Shown here one piece after another: positions 44,695 through 53,792 of a stretch of DNA of 64,000 bases. Made by a program: the position numbers and the translations under genes. How positions within the stretch are numbered: position 1 is the first letter of the stretch; each line of letters begins with the position of its first letter. The stretch spans positions 2,907,674 through 2,971,673 of the forward strand of contig NZ_STGQ01000001.1 in the NCBI RefSeq assembly GCF_004916975.1. Direction: 5' to 3'. This DNA comes from Paenibacillus dokdonensis. Its GTDB lineage: Bacteria; Bacillota; Bacilli; Paenibacillales; Paenibacillaceae. The notes under the pieces are model-generated. The model worked only from the letters and a program-made list of their open reading frames with translations. It did no database searches and was not told the origin of the DNA.

Positions 44695-44695
44695 G

Positions 44696-44721
44696 AAAAA
44701 AGCTCCATAGGGAGCTTTTTT
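44696..44721. terminator. Terminator of rnz
   Basis: Stem AGCTCC/GGAGCT extended by A5 and T6 runs, loop ATAG; symmetric, so active in either direction. Located 35 bp beyond the rnz stop. Confidence 0.85.
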
Positions 44722-44756
44722 CAACTCGATGAATTCCCGTTCTCTACCCTAATCAC

Positions 44757-45686
44757 TTAAGCATGTCTCTGAACGGGAAACATTACTAGCTCTTCAGCAA
44801 GCTTTGTATTTGGAAAAACGGTTTTAGCTTCCTCGAGCAGTGGCTGAAGATGCTCAAGATCTTTATATCGCGAGCTGAAATGGGTAAGGATCAGTTCTTT
44901 GGCTCCTGCCTTCAGAGCAGCTTCCGCCGCCTGAATCGACGTACAATGATGATAATTATGAGCCGATTCTTTTAGATCATGCATAAATGTGGCTTCATGG
45001 ACCAATAGATCCGCATCTCTGGCAAGCGTCAAAACATTATCACAAGGCCGTGTATCACCCAGAATGGTTACGATTCTTCCCTTTTTGGGCGTACCCAAAA
45101 CGTCTTCGGGCTTCAATAGCTGGCCATTTCCCAGATCGATGCTTTCTCCTCTTTTCAGCTGGCCATATGCAGGTCCGGGTTTAAGCCCGTACTCGGCAAG
45201 CCGCTTGAGATCAAGGCTACCAGCCTTGTCTTTCTCAGCAATGCGGTAGCCATAACTATCCACTCGGTGATCCAGCAGCAGCGATTCAACCATAATCTCC
45301 TGATCCTCATACACCAATCCGCCAGTATGTTCAATGACTTCAAGTTCGTATTCGATTCTTGACTGACTCAGAGTCAAACTGACTTCAACAAACTGTTTTA
45401 ATTCAGGAGGACCGTAAACCGTTAGTTTGGTTGTACCACCTTGATAAGCACGGCTGGACAAAAGTCCGGGTAATCCAAAAATATGATCCCCATGCAAATG
45501 TGTGATAAATACCTTTTCCAGTTTGCTGAGCTTTAATGAAGATCGCAGAATCTGATGCTGCGTCGCTTCCCCACAGTCGAATAACCAAAACGTTCGCCGC
45601 TCCTCAAACATTCGCAGAGCCATCGACGTCACATTCCGCTGAAGTGAGGGTACTCCCGCATTGGTCCCCAAAAATTCAAGTTCCAT
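44757..45686 (-). CDS. rnz: Ribonuclease Z (tRNA 3' processing endonuclease)
   Basis: 309 residues from the ATG at 45686 (GAAAGGTTG upstream; the frame is open 11 codons further). The metallo-beta-lactamase fold has MELEFLGTNAGVPS, ITHLHGDHIFGLPG, the substrate-arm region and GDTRPC, plus the late ligands HEATFMHD and ILTHFSSRY. It removes the 3' trailer from tRNA precursors lacking encoded CCA. Housekeeping, alone on its transcript downstream of metH. Confidence 0.95.
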   Translation of the reverse strand: MELEFLGTNAGVPSLQRNVTSMALRMFEERRTFWLFDCGEATQHQILRSSLKLSKLEKVFITHLHGDHIFGLPGLLSSRAYQGGTTKLTVYGPPELKQFVEVSLTLSQSRIEYELEVIEHTGGLVYEDQEIMVESLLLDHRVDSYGYRIAEKDKAGSLDLKRLAEYGLKPGPAYGQLKRGESIDLGNGQLLKPEDVLGTPKKGRIVTILGDTRPCDNVLTLARDADLLVHEATFMHDLKESAHNYHHCTSIQAAEAALKAGAKELILTHFSSRYKDLEHLQPLLEEAKTVFPNTKLAEELVMFPVQRHA

Positions 45687-45800
45687 AACTAGCAACCTTC
45701 TTTCTATGTATATCAGCAAGAAGAACCGGCTGCTCCGTCATTAGCAAGCAGCACCGTTCCCATTTAACCTATAAATGATTCGATACAATACTCCAATGTA

Positions 45801-48800
45801 TCATTTCACCTTATCCACATTAAAGTACCTAGCTTCCGGATGCGCGAACACCATGGCCGAGACTGATGCTTCCGGCTCCATCATGAAGCCTTCCGTGAGC
45901 AGAACGCCGATGTCCTCAGGATGCATCAGATTAAACAGCGGCTCTTGGTCCTCAAGATCCGGACAAGCAGGATAACCGAATGAAACGCGGATCCCTTGAT
46001 AGCGTGCTCCATGACGCTGCTTCATCGTCATATCCGCCGGATCCGGAATGCCCCAACTATCCCGCATGATGTGATGCACACGCTCAGCTAGTGCTTCGGC
46101 TGTTTCGAGTGCAACCGATTGAAGCGCATGTGAACGGAGATAATCCCCTTTGTCTTTCCATTCGGAAGACAGCTTGGAGATCCCCTCACCTGCTGTCACA
46201 ACCAAAAACCCAACGTAATCCATCTGTCCGCTGTCGACAGACCTTAAGAAGTCCGCCAAACAAAGAAATGGAGGTACATTCTGACGCGGGAAGCTGAAGG
46301 TGTGAAGCACTTTGGATGTATCCTCAGGATCATAGATCACAACATCATTCCCCCGGGATTGTGCCGGGAAGAATCGGTACATCGCATGTGCCTGAATGAT
46401 TCCTTCCGTGGCAGCCTGATCCAGTAGGTTATCAACCGTGGCTTTGAGGTCTACTGCCTTCTTATTGCCTTCGGCAAGAAGCTGCTCAACCTGTCCCTTA
46501 AGACCGAGGTGATGCCCCAGAAGCATCTGCATATTCATATAAGGAATGATATGTGTAATCGGGTAATTCCGGATGATATGACGCTCCATATCCGGTGGGC
46601 TAAATACGGGCACATCCGTCGATACGCTGGACTTCGCTGCCCTTGTCGGCTCCGGCATCGCTCTTGGTTTTTCCACTTCCGCGGCCAGTGCCTCAAGCTC
46701 AGCCTGCATTTCCGTCTGCATCATCTCACGCTGCACAGGATCCATCAATTTATTGGCAATATCAAGTCCATCCATAGCGTCCTTCGCATATACAACCATG
46801 CCTTGGTATTCCGGTCGGATACGGGTCTTCGTAAATTTACGAGTTAACGCGGCTCCACCTACCATAATGGGTACGTCTACACCGGCGTTTTTCAAATCCT
46901 GCGCAGTAACGACCATCTGCTGGGCAGACTTAACCAGAAGTCCGGACAAGCCGATCATGTCGGCCTTCTCTTTGCGGTAAGCCTCAATAATAGTTTCCGG
47001 TGGTACTTTTATACCCAGATTGACGATCTGATAACCATTATTGGAAAGGATGATCTCCACCAGATTTTTCCCGATATCATGCACATCACCTTTAACGGTT
47101 GCCAAAAGCATTTTGCCTTTAACTGAAGATTCATTTTTTTCCATGAACTGTTCCAGATACGACACGGAAGCCTTCATGACCTCTGCGCTCTGAAGTACTT
47201 CGGCCACAATCAGCTCGTTGTTGTTAAACAGGCGCCCAACCTCGGACATCCCGGCCATCAACGGACCATTGATAATTTCCAAAGCTCCGTATTTTTGCAG
47301 CGCAGCTTCCAAGTCGGGAAGCAGCCCTTCTTTAGTACCCTCCACCACATAAGATGCCAAACGTTCCTCCAAGGTCAGGTTAGATAGCTTTTCCTTCTTC
47401 TCCACCTTTTTGTTCCGAAACGCGGCTACAAAAGCAGCAAGCGTCTCATCATTTGTTTCATAAATCAATGCCTCTGCAAGCTTGCGGTCTCCCTCCGAAA
47501 TCGAGGCATAACGCTCCAGCTTTTCCGTATTGACGATCGCGTAATCGAGACCTGCTTTCGTACATTCATACAAGAATACAGAGTTCAACACCTCTCGTCC
47601 CGCTTCAGGCAAACCGAAGGATACGTTGCTGATACCGAGAATAGTCTGACATTCAGGCAAAGCTTCTTTAATGAGTCGAATCCCTTCAATGGTTTCCTTT
47701 GCAGAACCGATATACTGTTCATCCCCGGTACCCACCGGAAAAACCAGTGTATCAAAAATCAGATCTTCCGCTTGCAATTTGTATTTGTTCACGAGAAGGT
47801 CATGGGAGCGCAAAGCTACTTTCAGCTTATCGTCCCGATGAATCGCTTGTCCGGTCTCATCAATGGTGCCGACAACGACAGCTGCTCCATATTTATGGAT
47901 TAACGGGGTCACCCGCTCGAATTTTTCTTCACCATCTTCAAGATTAATGGAGTTAATGATCGATTTCCCTTGCGAATATTGCAATGCAAGATCAATAACG
48001 TCTGCGTCTGTAGTATCGATCATGAGCGGCACTTTGACCTTTTTAGCGACCAGCTCCAGGAACAGCTTCATGTCTTCCGTTTCATCACGGTCAGGATCTT
48101 GTACGCAAACATCGATGACATGTGCGCCATTCTTCACCTGTGCACGGGCTATTTCCGAGGCTTCTTCATATTTGCCTTCAACAATAAGGCGTTTGAATTT
48201 CCGCGAACCAAGTACATTGGTCCGTTCACCCACCATATAAGGCCGGTTATCGGATTCGATATAGACCGGATCAATTCCTGAAATCGCGGGAGAATGGTTG
48301 CCTTCCATTGGTCGCGGGCTATATTGGCTCATGGTATCAGACAAGGCGCGGATATGATCCGGGGTCGTACCACAGCATCCCCCGGCAATATTCAACCAGC
48401 CCTGCTTCGCAAAGTCTTCCATTTTACGCGCAAGAGACTCCGGAGATTCATGATAATTCCCGTTTTCATCCGGGAGTCCGGCATTCGGATAACAGCTGAC
48501 TGCCGTTTTTGCCATGGCTGACAAGGAGCGGATATGATCCCGCATAAATTCGGGTCCCGTGGCGCAGTTCAAACCAACCGATACCGGACTCAAATGCTCA
48601 AGCGAAATATAAAAAGCTTCAATATTTTGTCCGGCGAGTGTTGTACCCATCGGTTCAATCGTACCGGATATCATGACTGGCAAGGTGACACCGCTGTTAT
48701 CAAAAGCCCGGCGGATCCCGATGCTTCCCGCTTTTACGTTCAGTGTATCCTGGCTCGTCTCCAATAGCAGTGCATCAACGCGGCCTTCAATTAAAGCAAG

Positions 48801-49244
48801 AGCCTGCTCCTCATAACTGGTTATCAGTTCTTCAAATGTTACGCCTCCGGTTACGGAAAGTGTCTTTGTTGTTGGCCCCATCGCTCCGATAACATATCTT
48901 GGCTTGTCCGGTGTGCTGAATTTATCAGCGGCCCGGCGGGCAATTTCGGCAGACTTCAGGTTAATTTCTCTAGATTTTTCAGGTATATCGTATTCCGCAA
49001 GTACAACGGAAGTTGCACCGAAGGTATTAGTTTCAATCAAATCGGCTCCCGCTTCCAGATACTGTTCATGAATCTCTTCAATGACATCCGGACGTGTTAG
49101 AACCAGCATTTCATTACAGCCTTCGAGTTCTTCTCCTCCAAAATCCTCGGGACCGAGCTCAACCTGCTGTATCATGGTTCCCATGGCACCATCAAGTATT
49201 AATATTCGTTCTTTCATTATTTCCTGCAAGCCCGGTCTGTCCAT
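45801..49244 (-). CDS. metH: Cobalamin-dependent methionine synthase
   Basis: 1147 residues from the ATG at 49244 (GGGGGGAAA upstream). Domain order: homocysteine-binding (about 1-325) with zinc Cys in GLNCATGPEF and GGCCGTTPDH; pterin-binding (about 350-610, VGERTNVLGSRKF); cap and B12 domain (about 640-870) with GDVHDIGKN, whose His ligates cobalt; AdoMet reactivation domain (about 900-1147). It moves the methyl group of methyl-tetrahydrofolate to homocysteine via cobalamin. No S-box or cobalamin riboswitch was seen in the 150 bp upstream. Confidence 0.97.
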   Translation of the reverse strand: MDRPGLQEIMKERILILDGAMGTMIQQVELGPEDFGGEELEGCNEMLVLTRPDVIEEIHEQYLEAGADLIETNTFGATSVVLAEYDIPEKSREINLKSAEIARRAADKFSTPDKPRYVIGAMGPTTKTLSVTGGVTFEELITSYEEQALALIEGRVDALLLETSQDTLNVKAGSIGIRRAFDNSGVTLPVMISGTIEPMGTTLAGQNIEAFYISLEHLSPVSVGLNCATGPEFMRDHIRSLSAMAKTAVSCYPNAGLPDENGNYHESPESLARKMEDFAKQGWLNIAGGCCGTTPDHIRALSDTMSQYSPRPMEGNHSPAISGIDPVYIESDNRPYMVGERTNVLGSRKFKRLIVEGKYEEASEIARAQVKNGAHVIDVCVQDPDRDETEDMKLFLELVAKKVKVPLMIDTTDADVIDLALQYSQGKSIINSINLEDGEEKFERVTPLIHKYGAAVVVGTIDETGQAIHRDDKLKVALRSHDLLVNKYKLQAEDLIFDTLVFPVGTGDEQYIGSAKETIEGIRLIKEALPECQTILGISNVSFGLPEAGREVLNSVFLYECTKAGLDYAIVNTEKLERYASISEGDRKLAEALIYETNDETLAAFVAAFRNKKVEKKEKLSNLTLEERLASYVVEGTKEGLLPDLEAALQKYGALEIINGPLMAGMSEVGRLFNNNELIVAEVLQSAEVMKASVSYLEQFMEKNESSVKGKMLLATVKGDVHDIGKNLVEIILSNNGYQIVNLGIKVPPETIIEAYRKEKADMIGLSGLLVKSAQQMVVTAQDLKNAGVDVPIMVGGAALTRKFTKTRIRPEYQGMVVYAKDAMDGLDIANKLMDPVQREMMQTEMQAELEALAAEVEKPRAMPEPTRAAKSSVSTDVPVFSPPDMERHIIRNYPITHIIPYMNMQMLLGHHLGLKGQVEQLLAEGNKKAVDLKATVDNLLDQAATEGIIQAHAMYRFFPAQSRGNDVVIYDPEDTSKVLHTFSFPRQNVPPFLCLADFLRSVDSGQMDYVGFLVVTAGEGISKLSSEWKDKGDYLRSHALQSVALETAEALAERVHHIMRDSWGIPDPADMTMKQRHGARYQGIRVSFGYPACPDLEDQEPLFNLMHPEDIGVLLTEGFMMEPEASVSAMVFAHPEARYFNVDKVK

Positions 49245-49349
49245 GTAATTTCCCCCCTGCAAAACGTTAGCTCTTAGTTTAACAGAATCCTTTATATTAG
49301 AAAAGTGTCAGAAACGCAGTCATCCCCCATGTTAAGAAGGAAGATGCCA

Positions 49350-49378
49350 TCGACAAAGAAAGACTGCTTCGTTATAAT
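49350..49378 (+). promoter_or_regulatory. Sigma-A promoter of mtnD
   Basis: -35 TCGACA (49350-49355), 17-bp spacer, -10 TATAAT (49373-49378); 35 bp before the ATG. Confidence 0.75.
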
Positions 49379-49413
49379 ATGAATTAAACCAAGTGGAAAA
49401 GAGGGGTAAGCTA

Positions 49414-49956
49414 ATGGCTGAAATCGTGATCCGCAATACGAACGAAAGAATCTCTGGTGACGATAATGTTCGTGAATTCTTAAACAATCAAAATGTACTA
49501 TATGAAAAATGGGATGCCTCCAAGCTTCCTATCGAGCTTCAAACTAACTTTCAATTAAATGATGAGCAAAAAAATGAAATTTTGAGCACATATGATGAAG
49601 AAATCCGCGACCTGACTGCACGCCGTGGTTATCAAATTTGGGATGTTATTACTTTGTCTGATTCGACTCCAAACCTTGAGGATTTGCTTAACAAATTCGA
49701 AGAGGTTCACACCCATACGGAAGATGAAATCCGAGCAATTGTTGGTGGTAAAGGAATTTTTGTCATTAAGGGCAGTGATGATCTTGGATACTTTAATGTG
49801 GAGCTCGAGGCTGGTGACGTTATTTCTGTACCCGAGAACACCAACCACTTCTTTACATTGATGGATAACCGTAAAATTATTGCCGTCCGTCTCTTCATTG
49901 AAAAGAATGGCTGGGTTGCTTATCCTGTTGAGGATCCTAGCTTCCAAAAAGCGTAA
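49414..49956 (+). CDS. mtnD: Acireductone dioxygenase
   Basis: 180 residues from the ATG at 49414 (AAGAGGGG upstream). Cupin fold with metal ligands His99, His101 and Glu105 in EEVHTHTEDEIR and His145 in ENTNHFF. It oxidises acireductone to the 2-oxo acid precursor of methionine in the methionine salvage pathway (the products depend on the bound metal). Other salvage genes are absent here, but it diverges from metH, tying recycling and synthesis of methionine together in location. Confidence 0.93.
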   Translation: MAEIVIRNTNERISGDDNVREFLNNQNVLYEKWDASKLPIELQTNFQLNDEQKNEILSTYDEEIRDLTARRGYQIWDVITLSDSTPNLEDLLNKFEEVHTHTEDEIRAIVGGKGIFVIKGSDDLGYFNVELEAGDVISVPENTNHFFTLMDNRKIIAVRLFIEKNGWVAYPVEDPSFQKA

Positions 49957-49999
49957 TTAATTAATCGTATGAATTGTTAATTTCATTTATTTCATAAGA

Positions 50000-50038
50000 A
50001 AAAGAACCTGCACTTTGTGAACAAAGCCAGGTTCTTTT
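50000..50038. terminator. Strong bidirectional terminator between mtnD and a lipoprotein gene
   Basis: Outer stem AAAAGAACCTG/CAGGTTCTTTT with an inner stem CTTTGT/ACAAAG, flanked by A and T runs. It serves both convergent genes. Confidence 0.9.
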
Positions 50039-50064
50039 ATTTTTGTCCATATCAAAAACTTTAA

Positions 50065-50478
50065 TCACTTGCTAACAGTCAGCTTTTTGGTAGGCATCGT
50101 ATGCTGTGGGCCATAGGTTACATGAGAAGTAATGCTGTAGGTTCCATCACTATCAAATGTCTTCTCAAGTACATATTTTCCCGCACCTGCATTTTCAGCC
50201 GGCACCTTTTCATGGTTGCTGCTGTCTCCCTCTTTCGTAATTTCAATCATCACTTCATCCGCTTTATCGACCTTTTTATCCTTTTGTGCCACATTTACTT
50301 CAATGGATACCTTTTGCCCTACCTTTACCTGTTCCGGTGTCCAGCTTAAATCTACAGTCAGCGGCTCCATCATGCCTTCATCCATATTCATCCCATCATG
50401 TTCACTCTTGCTGCCGCAACCTGCCAACGCCAGAATAACAAGTAAAATAACTCCCGTTAACCATATTCTGTTCTTCAT
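50065..50478 (-). CDS. Lipoprotein with YtkA-like domain
   Basis: 137 residues from the ATG at 50478; AAGGAG is 8 nt upstream. Type II signal peptide with lipobox LAGC, so Cys22 or so becomes lipidated and the protein is anchored outside the membrane. After it comes a Met/His-rich stretch (HDGMNMDEGMM) that could bind copper, then a YtkA-like immunoglobulin-type beta domain (LTVDLSWTPEQVKVGQKV). Such proteins are found near copper or cytochrome assembly genes, none of which lie here. Role inferred only. Confidence 0.85.
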   Translation of the reverse strand: MKNRIWLTGVILLVILALAGCGSKSEHDGMNMDEGMMEPLTVDLSWTPEQVKVGQKVSIEVNVAQKDKKVDKADEVMIEITKEGDSSNHEKVPAENAGAGKYVLEKTFDSDGTYSITSHVTYGPQHTMPTKKLTVSK

Positions 50479-50644
50479 ATCTGTCACTCCTTAAATCAAT
50501 TTACTTCGTTATGTACGCTTAGGTATACCGCGCCTTAATTATTATACATACTTTTAACTCTTTCAAAACGCAAGCCTGTTCACAATTTGGTGACAAATAT
50601 CTCTCATAAAACACGTCATTGACACAAGCATCTTTTTTATACCA

Positions 50645-50695
50645 AAAAAGTCTGTTTCGGCGCAGTAAATCATGCATCACCAAAGCAGACTTTTT
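50645..50695 (-). terminator. Possible long-loop terminator of the HAD gene
   Basis: AAAAAGTCTG (50645-50654) and CAGACTTTTT (50686-50695) are perfect inverted arms with a 31-nt loop and T run on the minus strand, 22 bp past the stop. Confidence 0.6.
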
Positions 50696-50717
50696 GATTA
50701 AAGCTTACAGCACAGCA

Positions 50718-51509
50718 TTATAAAGTTTCCAAAATACCATGAAGCTCTGACAAATGCTTAATCACATGATCTGGCTGAATATTAGAGTGGTAGGGCTTCC
50801 CGTTACGGTTGATCCAAACCGTGTTTAATCCAGCGGCAAGTCCGCCCTTCATATCCGTGGAGAGCTTGTCGCCTACCATCACGGCTTCCTCAGGCTTGAT
50901 GTTTAAACGGGAAAGGGCATGTTCAAAAATGCTTGTATCCGGTTTGCCTTTGCCAAAGCTTCCCGAAATAACGATTTCATCAAAATAGGGAGCCAGTGCA
51001 GGTACGCCATCCAGCTTTTCCTGCTGCAGTCCAGGACATCCATTCGTCAGAAGCAGGAGTTTATAACGTCCTTTTAACTCATCAAGCACCTGAAAGGTTT
51101 CTTCATACACATGCGGACGAGCACGTCTTTCTGCTCCAAACTGTTCTGCCAGCTGCAGAGCCAATTGCTCATCCTCCACACCCATTGCACGAAGTGCGCG
51201 CTGCCATGCTTCTTTTTGATAACCAGGGACGATCTGCTCCATCCGGCGGAATTCAGGTTGTTCACCCGCTGTAAATTTACCCCATAGTGCTTCAAAAGGA
51301 TTGATTCCGATCATGGCAGTAAAAGCGTAAGTATCGTAAGTTTCGTACAAAGCTCTGGCCTCTTTGCGGACAGCCTCTTCTAACGCTCGCGAATCAATCC
51401 CCGTTTTCGCAGCAGCCGTGTCGCAGGTCGCCCGAAAAGATTCCTCCACGCTCCGCTCATCCCAGAGCAGCGTATCGTCCAAATCAAAAAATACAGCGGT
51501 TGCTCCCAT
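50718..51509 (-). CDS. HAD superfamily hydrolase (YjjG/pyrimidine 5'-nucleotidase-like)
   Basis: 263 residues from the ATG at 51509, the second of two close ATGs (51518 is too near GGGAGAGGG). HAD motif I is FFDLDDTLLWDE, motif II LLLTNGCPG, motif III Lys in FGKGKPD, motif IV MVGDKLSTDM. The cap is the alpha-helical C1 type. Proteins of this shape remove phosphate from nucleotides or small sugars. Substrate not determined; single gene unit with the membrane protein upstream. Confidence 0.88.
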   Translation of the reverse strand: MGATAVFFDLDDTLLWDERSVEESFRATCDTAAAKTGIDSRALEEAVRKEARALYETYDTYAFTAMIGINPFEALWGKFTAGEQPEFRRMEQIVPGYQKEAWQRALRAMGVEDEQLALQLAEQFGAERRARPHVYEETFQVLDELKGRYKLLLLTNGCPGLQQEKLDGVPALAPYFDEIVISGSFGKGKPDTSIFEHALSRLNIKPEEAVMVGDKLSTDMKGGLAAGLNTVWINRNGKPYHSNIQPDHVIKHLSELHGILETL

Positions 51510-51539
51510 CTTATCCATCCCTCTCCCGTGTTTTATCTA

Positions 51540-52082
51540 TTATTTTTCAAATGGAATTTCAAAAGTATTAGCGAAACGCTCCAAACGTTCACCCATGGCT
51601 GCGGTATCATAACGATTGATCAATCGGGTGAAAACCCAGTTGCCGCCTTTACTTACTTTTCCTTTCTTGCCCTTTGCACCTTTAAGTTCAATAACCACCG
51701 AACCGGAACCAACTTTAATGCTAGCGATTTGGTCAGCCGTGAGACGGCGATCTCTGTTGAATTTAATCGTAGAAATTGAATTTTTATCCACCTTGAGAAA
51801 CGGTCTCCGCAGAAAAATAACCACCGCAAGTAAAATATACAGTCCGACCACAATCCAAGTTAATGAAGTGCTCATCGCCTGCTGCTGACTAGCCATACCC
51901 AGAAGCACATATATAGCGGCCAGTGCAACTAATGTTACGGGAAGAACGAAATTCCGGCCTCTGAAAATATCCGCTGTTGCAGATCCTTTCGAAGCATAGA
52001 TTGAAGGTTTTCCATCCTTCTTGCGCTGCTTGTTTAATTGAGATGTGTTTTTCTGAACCATTCTTTCCCAGGAACGGGACAT
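51540..52082 (-). CDS. Two-TM membrane protein of unknown function
   Basis: 180 residues; ATG at 52082 with AAGGGGG. A basic N-terminal stretch (1-40) precedes two TM helices (about 46-64 and 73-91). A C-terminal domain of about 85 residues follows (STIKFNRDRRLTADQIASIK), which looks like a small PH-like or bacterial beta domain. I do not recognise the family. It is near SOS genes but has no LexA box of its own. Confidence 0.8.
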   Translation of the reverse strand: MSRSWERMVQKNTSQLNKQRKKDGKPSIYASKGSATADIFRGRNFVLPVTLVALAAIYVLLGMASQQQAMSTSLTWIVVGLYILLAVVIFLRRPFLKVDKNSISTIKFNRDRRLTADQIASIKVGSGSVVIELKGAKGKKGKVSKGGNWVFTRLINRYDTAAMGERLERFANTFEIPFEK

Positions 52083-52115
52083 AGTTGTTCCCCCTTAACC
52101 ATCTTGTCATGTATT

Positions 52116-52310
52116 TTACTTGCGCTTACCGTCCTGCTGGTCCTCGACCCATTCGATGGATTCCAATTGGGACTTAAAATTGCGGCGGACGTTCTGGAGG
52201 TATTGTTCGCGCAGTTTAGCACGCTCCTCTGTTTCTTCCTTTGTCAGACCCGTTTCCTTCTGCTTACGGGCAAGCTCGTTAATCCGCTCAACTAAGCTGT
52301 CGATATCCAT
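52116..52310 (-). CDS. ynzC: DUF896 (UPF0291) small protein, YnzC-like
   Basis: 64 residues; ATG at 52310 with AGGAGTAG. It begins IDSLVERINELARKQKETGL and continues TEERAKLREQYLQ, the helical hairpin of the DUF896 family. In B. subtilis ynzC lies next to yneA in the SOS region, and the same neighbourhood is kept here, although a terminator separates it from yneA. Molecular role unknown; possibly ribosome or cell-division linked. Confidence 0.92.
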   Translation of the reverse strand: MDIDSLVERINELARKQKETGLTKEETEERAKLREQYLQNVRRNFKSQLESIEWVEDQQDGKRK

Positions 52311-52358
52311 ACACTACTCCTCCATTATTCAATTCATACCTAACTTTGCCATGAGAAA

Positions 52359-52394
52359 AAGAGCTTGTCAAGGTATGAACCTTTCCAAGCTCTT
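52359..52394 (-). terminator. Terminator of yneA
   Basis: AAGAGCTTG/CAAGCTCTT outer stem with inner AAGGT/ACCTT, then five T on the minus strand; directly after the yneA stop and before ynzC. Confidence 0.85.
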
Positions 52395-52409
52395 CTGGTA
52401 TAAAAACTA

Positions 52410-52790
52410 TTAATATAAAGGAAGAGATAGGACATCTCCGGCTTCAATTCCACTGGACTTTAAATGGTTCGTTTCCTTAATAACACGAATAAAAGCGCGT
52501 GTATCCATGTCCTTCGGTTTGTATTCCACAGCGATTCCCCAAAGTGTATCTCCCTGGGAAACAACCACCTGCTCCAGCGGTATCTCATCTTGAGAAGAAC
52601 CAGCAAATACTCTTACCATGCCTGTACAACCAGCGATAATAATTACAGCCGCCAACAAAAGCTTGAAAAGCAGACGGCGTGTGAACATGGCTTGTAATGC
52701 TTGATAACGTTCCGTAGTCTTCAAACCGCTGCTTGCAGTTTCAATAAAGTCATTATTATAAATACTCTGATATGTAGTGTGTCTTAACAT
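52410..52790 (-). CDS. yneA: SOS cell-division inhibitor YneA, LysM protein
   Basis: 126 residues from the ATG at 52790 (TTGGAGG upstream; the frame is open 18 codons further). After a 40-residue cytoplasmic head comes one TM helix (about 42-60, LLAAVIIIAGCTG), then an external LysM domain (VVVSQGDTLWGIAVEY to VLSLPLY). In B. subtilis, YneA delays septation while DNA is repaired. It is divergent from lexA and carries a LexA box inside its promoter, so SOS induction is expected. Confidence 0.92.
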   Translation of the reverse strand: MLRHTTYQSIYNNDFIETASSGLKTTERYQALQAMFTRRLLFKLLLAAVIIIAGCTGMVRVFAGSSQDEIPLEQVVVSQGDTLWGIAVEYKPKDMDTRAFIRVIKETNHLKSSGIEAGDVLSLPLY

Positions 52791-52828
52791 AATAGGATTC
52801 CTCCAAACATTTGTTCTTGTATGAAACC

Positions 52829-52857
52829 AATATAACACGAACACATGTTTTGTTCAA
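52829..52857 (-). promoter_or_regulatory. yneA promoter with LexA box in the spacer
   Basis: Minus strand -35 TTGAAC (52857-52852), 17-bp spacer, -10 TATATT (52834-52829). The box CGAACACATGTTTT (52838-52851) covers the spacer. Repression by LexA is expected from the position. Confidence 0.85.
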
Positions 52858-52866
52858 TACTTTTTT

Positions 52867-52895
52867 CGAACGATTGTTCCCAGAACTATTGTTCC
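52867..52895. promoter_or_regulatory. Two further LexA boxes in the lexA-yneA intergenic region
   Basis: CGAACGATTGTTCC at 52867-52880 and AGAACTATTGTTCC at 52882-52895, 15 bp apart start to start. Both fit the GAAC-N4-GTTC core of Gram-positive SOS boxes. A weaker site, GAACTTGTGTTT, lies near 53023. Confidence 0.8.
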
Positions 52896-53032
52896 TATTT
52901 ATTTAAATATTACTTATATCCAAATTGCTGCCTTGAAACTGTAGTATTTAGATAGAAATCCTTTCACTGATTAATATTTTAGATATGGAGAAATGGTATC
53001 GAATTTGAAATTCCTGATTTTAGAACTTGTGT

Positions 53033-53061
53033 TTGTACGAACGGTAGTTCTATGTTATAAT
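53033..53061 (+). promoter_or_regulatory. lexA promoter with LexA box (autoregulation)
   Basis: -35 TTGTAC (53033-53038), 17-bp spacer, -10 TATAAT (53056-53061). The box CGAACGGTAGTTCT (53038-53051) overlaps the -35 end and spacer. Confidence 0.88.
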
Positions 53062-53094
53062 TTTACCAAACGTTACTAATGGGGTTGATGGGGA

Positions 53095-53721
53095 ATGTCG
53101 AAGATATCTAGCCGGCAGCAAGCGATATTGGAATTTATCAGAAATGAAGTCCGGGCCAAGGGTTATCCGCCTTCCGTTCGTGAGATCGGTGAAGCCGTAG
53201 GACTGGCTTCGAGCTCAACTGTTCATGGTCATCTGGACAGACTTGAGAAGAAGGGCTTAATCCGTAGAGACCCTACGAAACCTCGCGCCATTGAGATTCT
53301 GGGTCAGGAAGAGTCCGAGAGCAGTAACCTGTTCACACATACGATTGCAAGAGTTCCTGTAGTTGGTAAGGTTACAGCCGGTGTGCCTATTACCGCAACA
53401 GAGAATATTGAGGATTATTTCCCTCTTCCCCAGCATTTTGTAGGGGATGAGAAAGTATTCATGCTTTCAGTAATGGGAGATAGTATGATCGAGGCAGGCA
53501 TCCATAATGGGGACTATGTCATTGTACGTCAGCAGCAGACCGCTGATAACGGAGACATTGTCGTTGCGATGACCGACGAGGATGAAGCTACAGTCAAGAC
53601 TTTCTATAAAGAGAAGGATCACATTCGTCTACAGCCAGAGAATCCGTCCTATACGCCGCTAAGGCTGAATCATGTGACGATCCTTGGCAAGGTTGTCGGG
53701 TTGTTCCGGGATATTCATTAA
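53095..53721 (+). CDS. lexA: LexA SOS repressor
   Basis: 208 residues; ATG at 53095 after a GATGGGG site. Winged-helix N-terminus ([35 protein letters not shown]). The self-cleavage bond is Ala95-Gly96 (KVTAGVPI), and the latent protease pair is Ser130 (MGDSMIEAG) and Lys168 (EATVKTFYK). It represses SOS genes and is cut when RecA filaments form. Boxes at 53038, 52838, 52867/52882 and 54891 are its likely local targets. Confidence 0.97.
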   Translation: MSKISSRQQAILEFIRNEVRAKGYPPSVREIGEAVGLASSSTVHGHLDRLEKKGLIRRDPTKPRAIEILGQEESESSNLFTHTIARVPVVGKVTAGVPITATENIEDYFPLPQHFVGDEKVFMLSVMGDSMIEAGIHNGDYVIVRQQQTADNGDIVVAMTDEDEATVKTFYKEKDHIRLQPENPSYTPLRLNHVTILGKVVGLFRDIH

Positions 53722-53750
53722 TGAAGTAATTTATGCTGTTCATATGTACA

Positions 53751-53781
53751 AGCCCTTGTTCTTGCGAAGAGAACAAGGGCT
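53751..53781. terminator. Terminator of lexA
   Basis: AGCCCTTGTTCT/AGAACAAGGGCT, 12-bp perfect stem with 7-nt loop and five T; 30 bp after the lexA stop and just before the end of the convergent hydrolase gene. Confidence 0.92.
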
Positions 53782-53792
53782 TTTTATTACTC

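Noticed and set aside
49245-49413. S-box or cobalamin riboswitch upstream of metH
   Set aside because: The region is too short for a cobalamin riboswitch and none of the conserved S-box helices could be traced.
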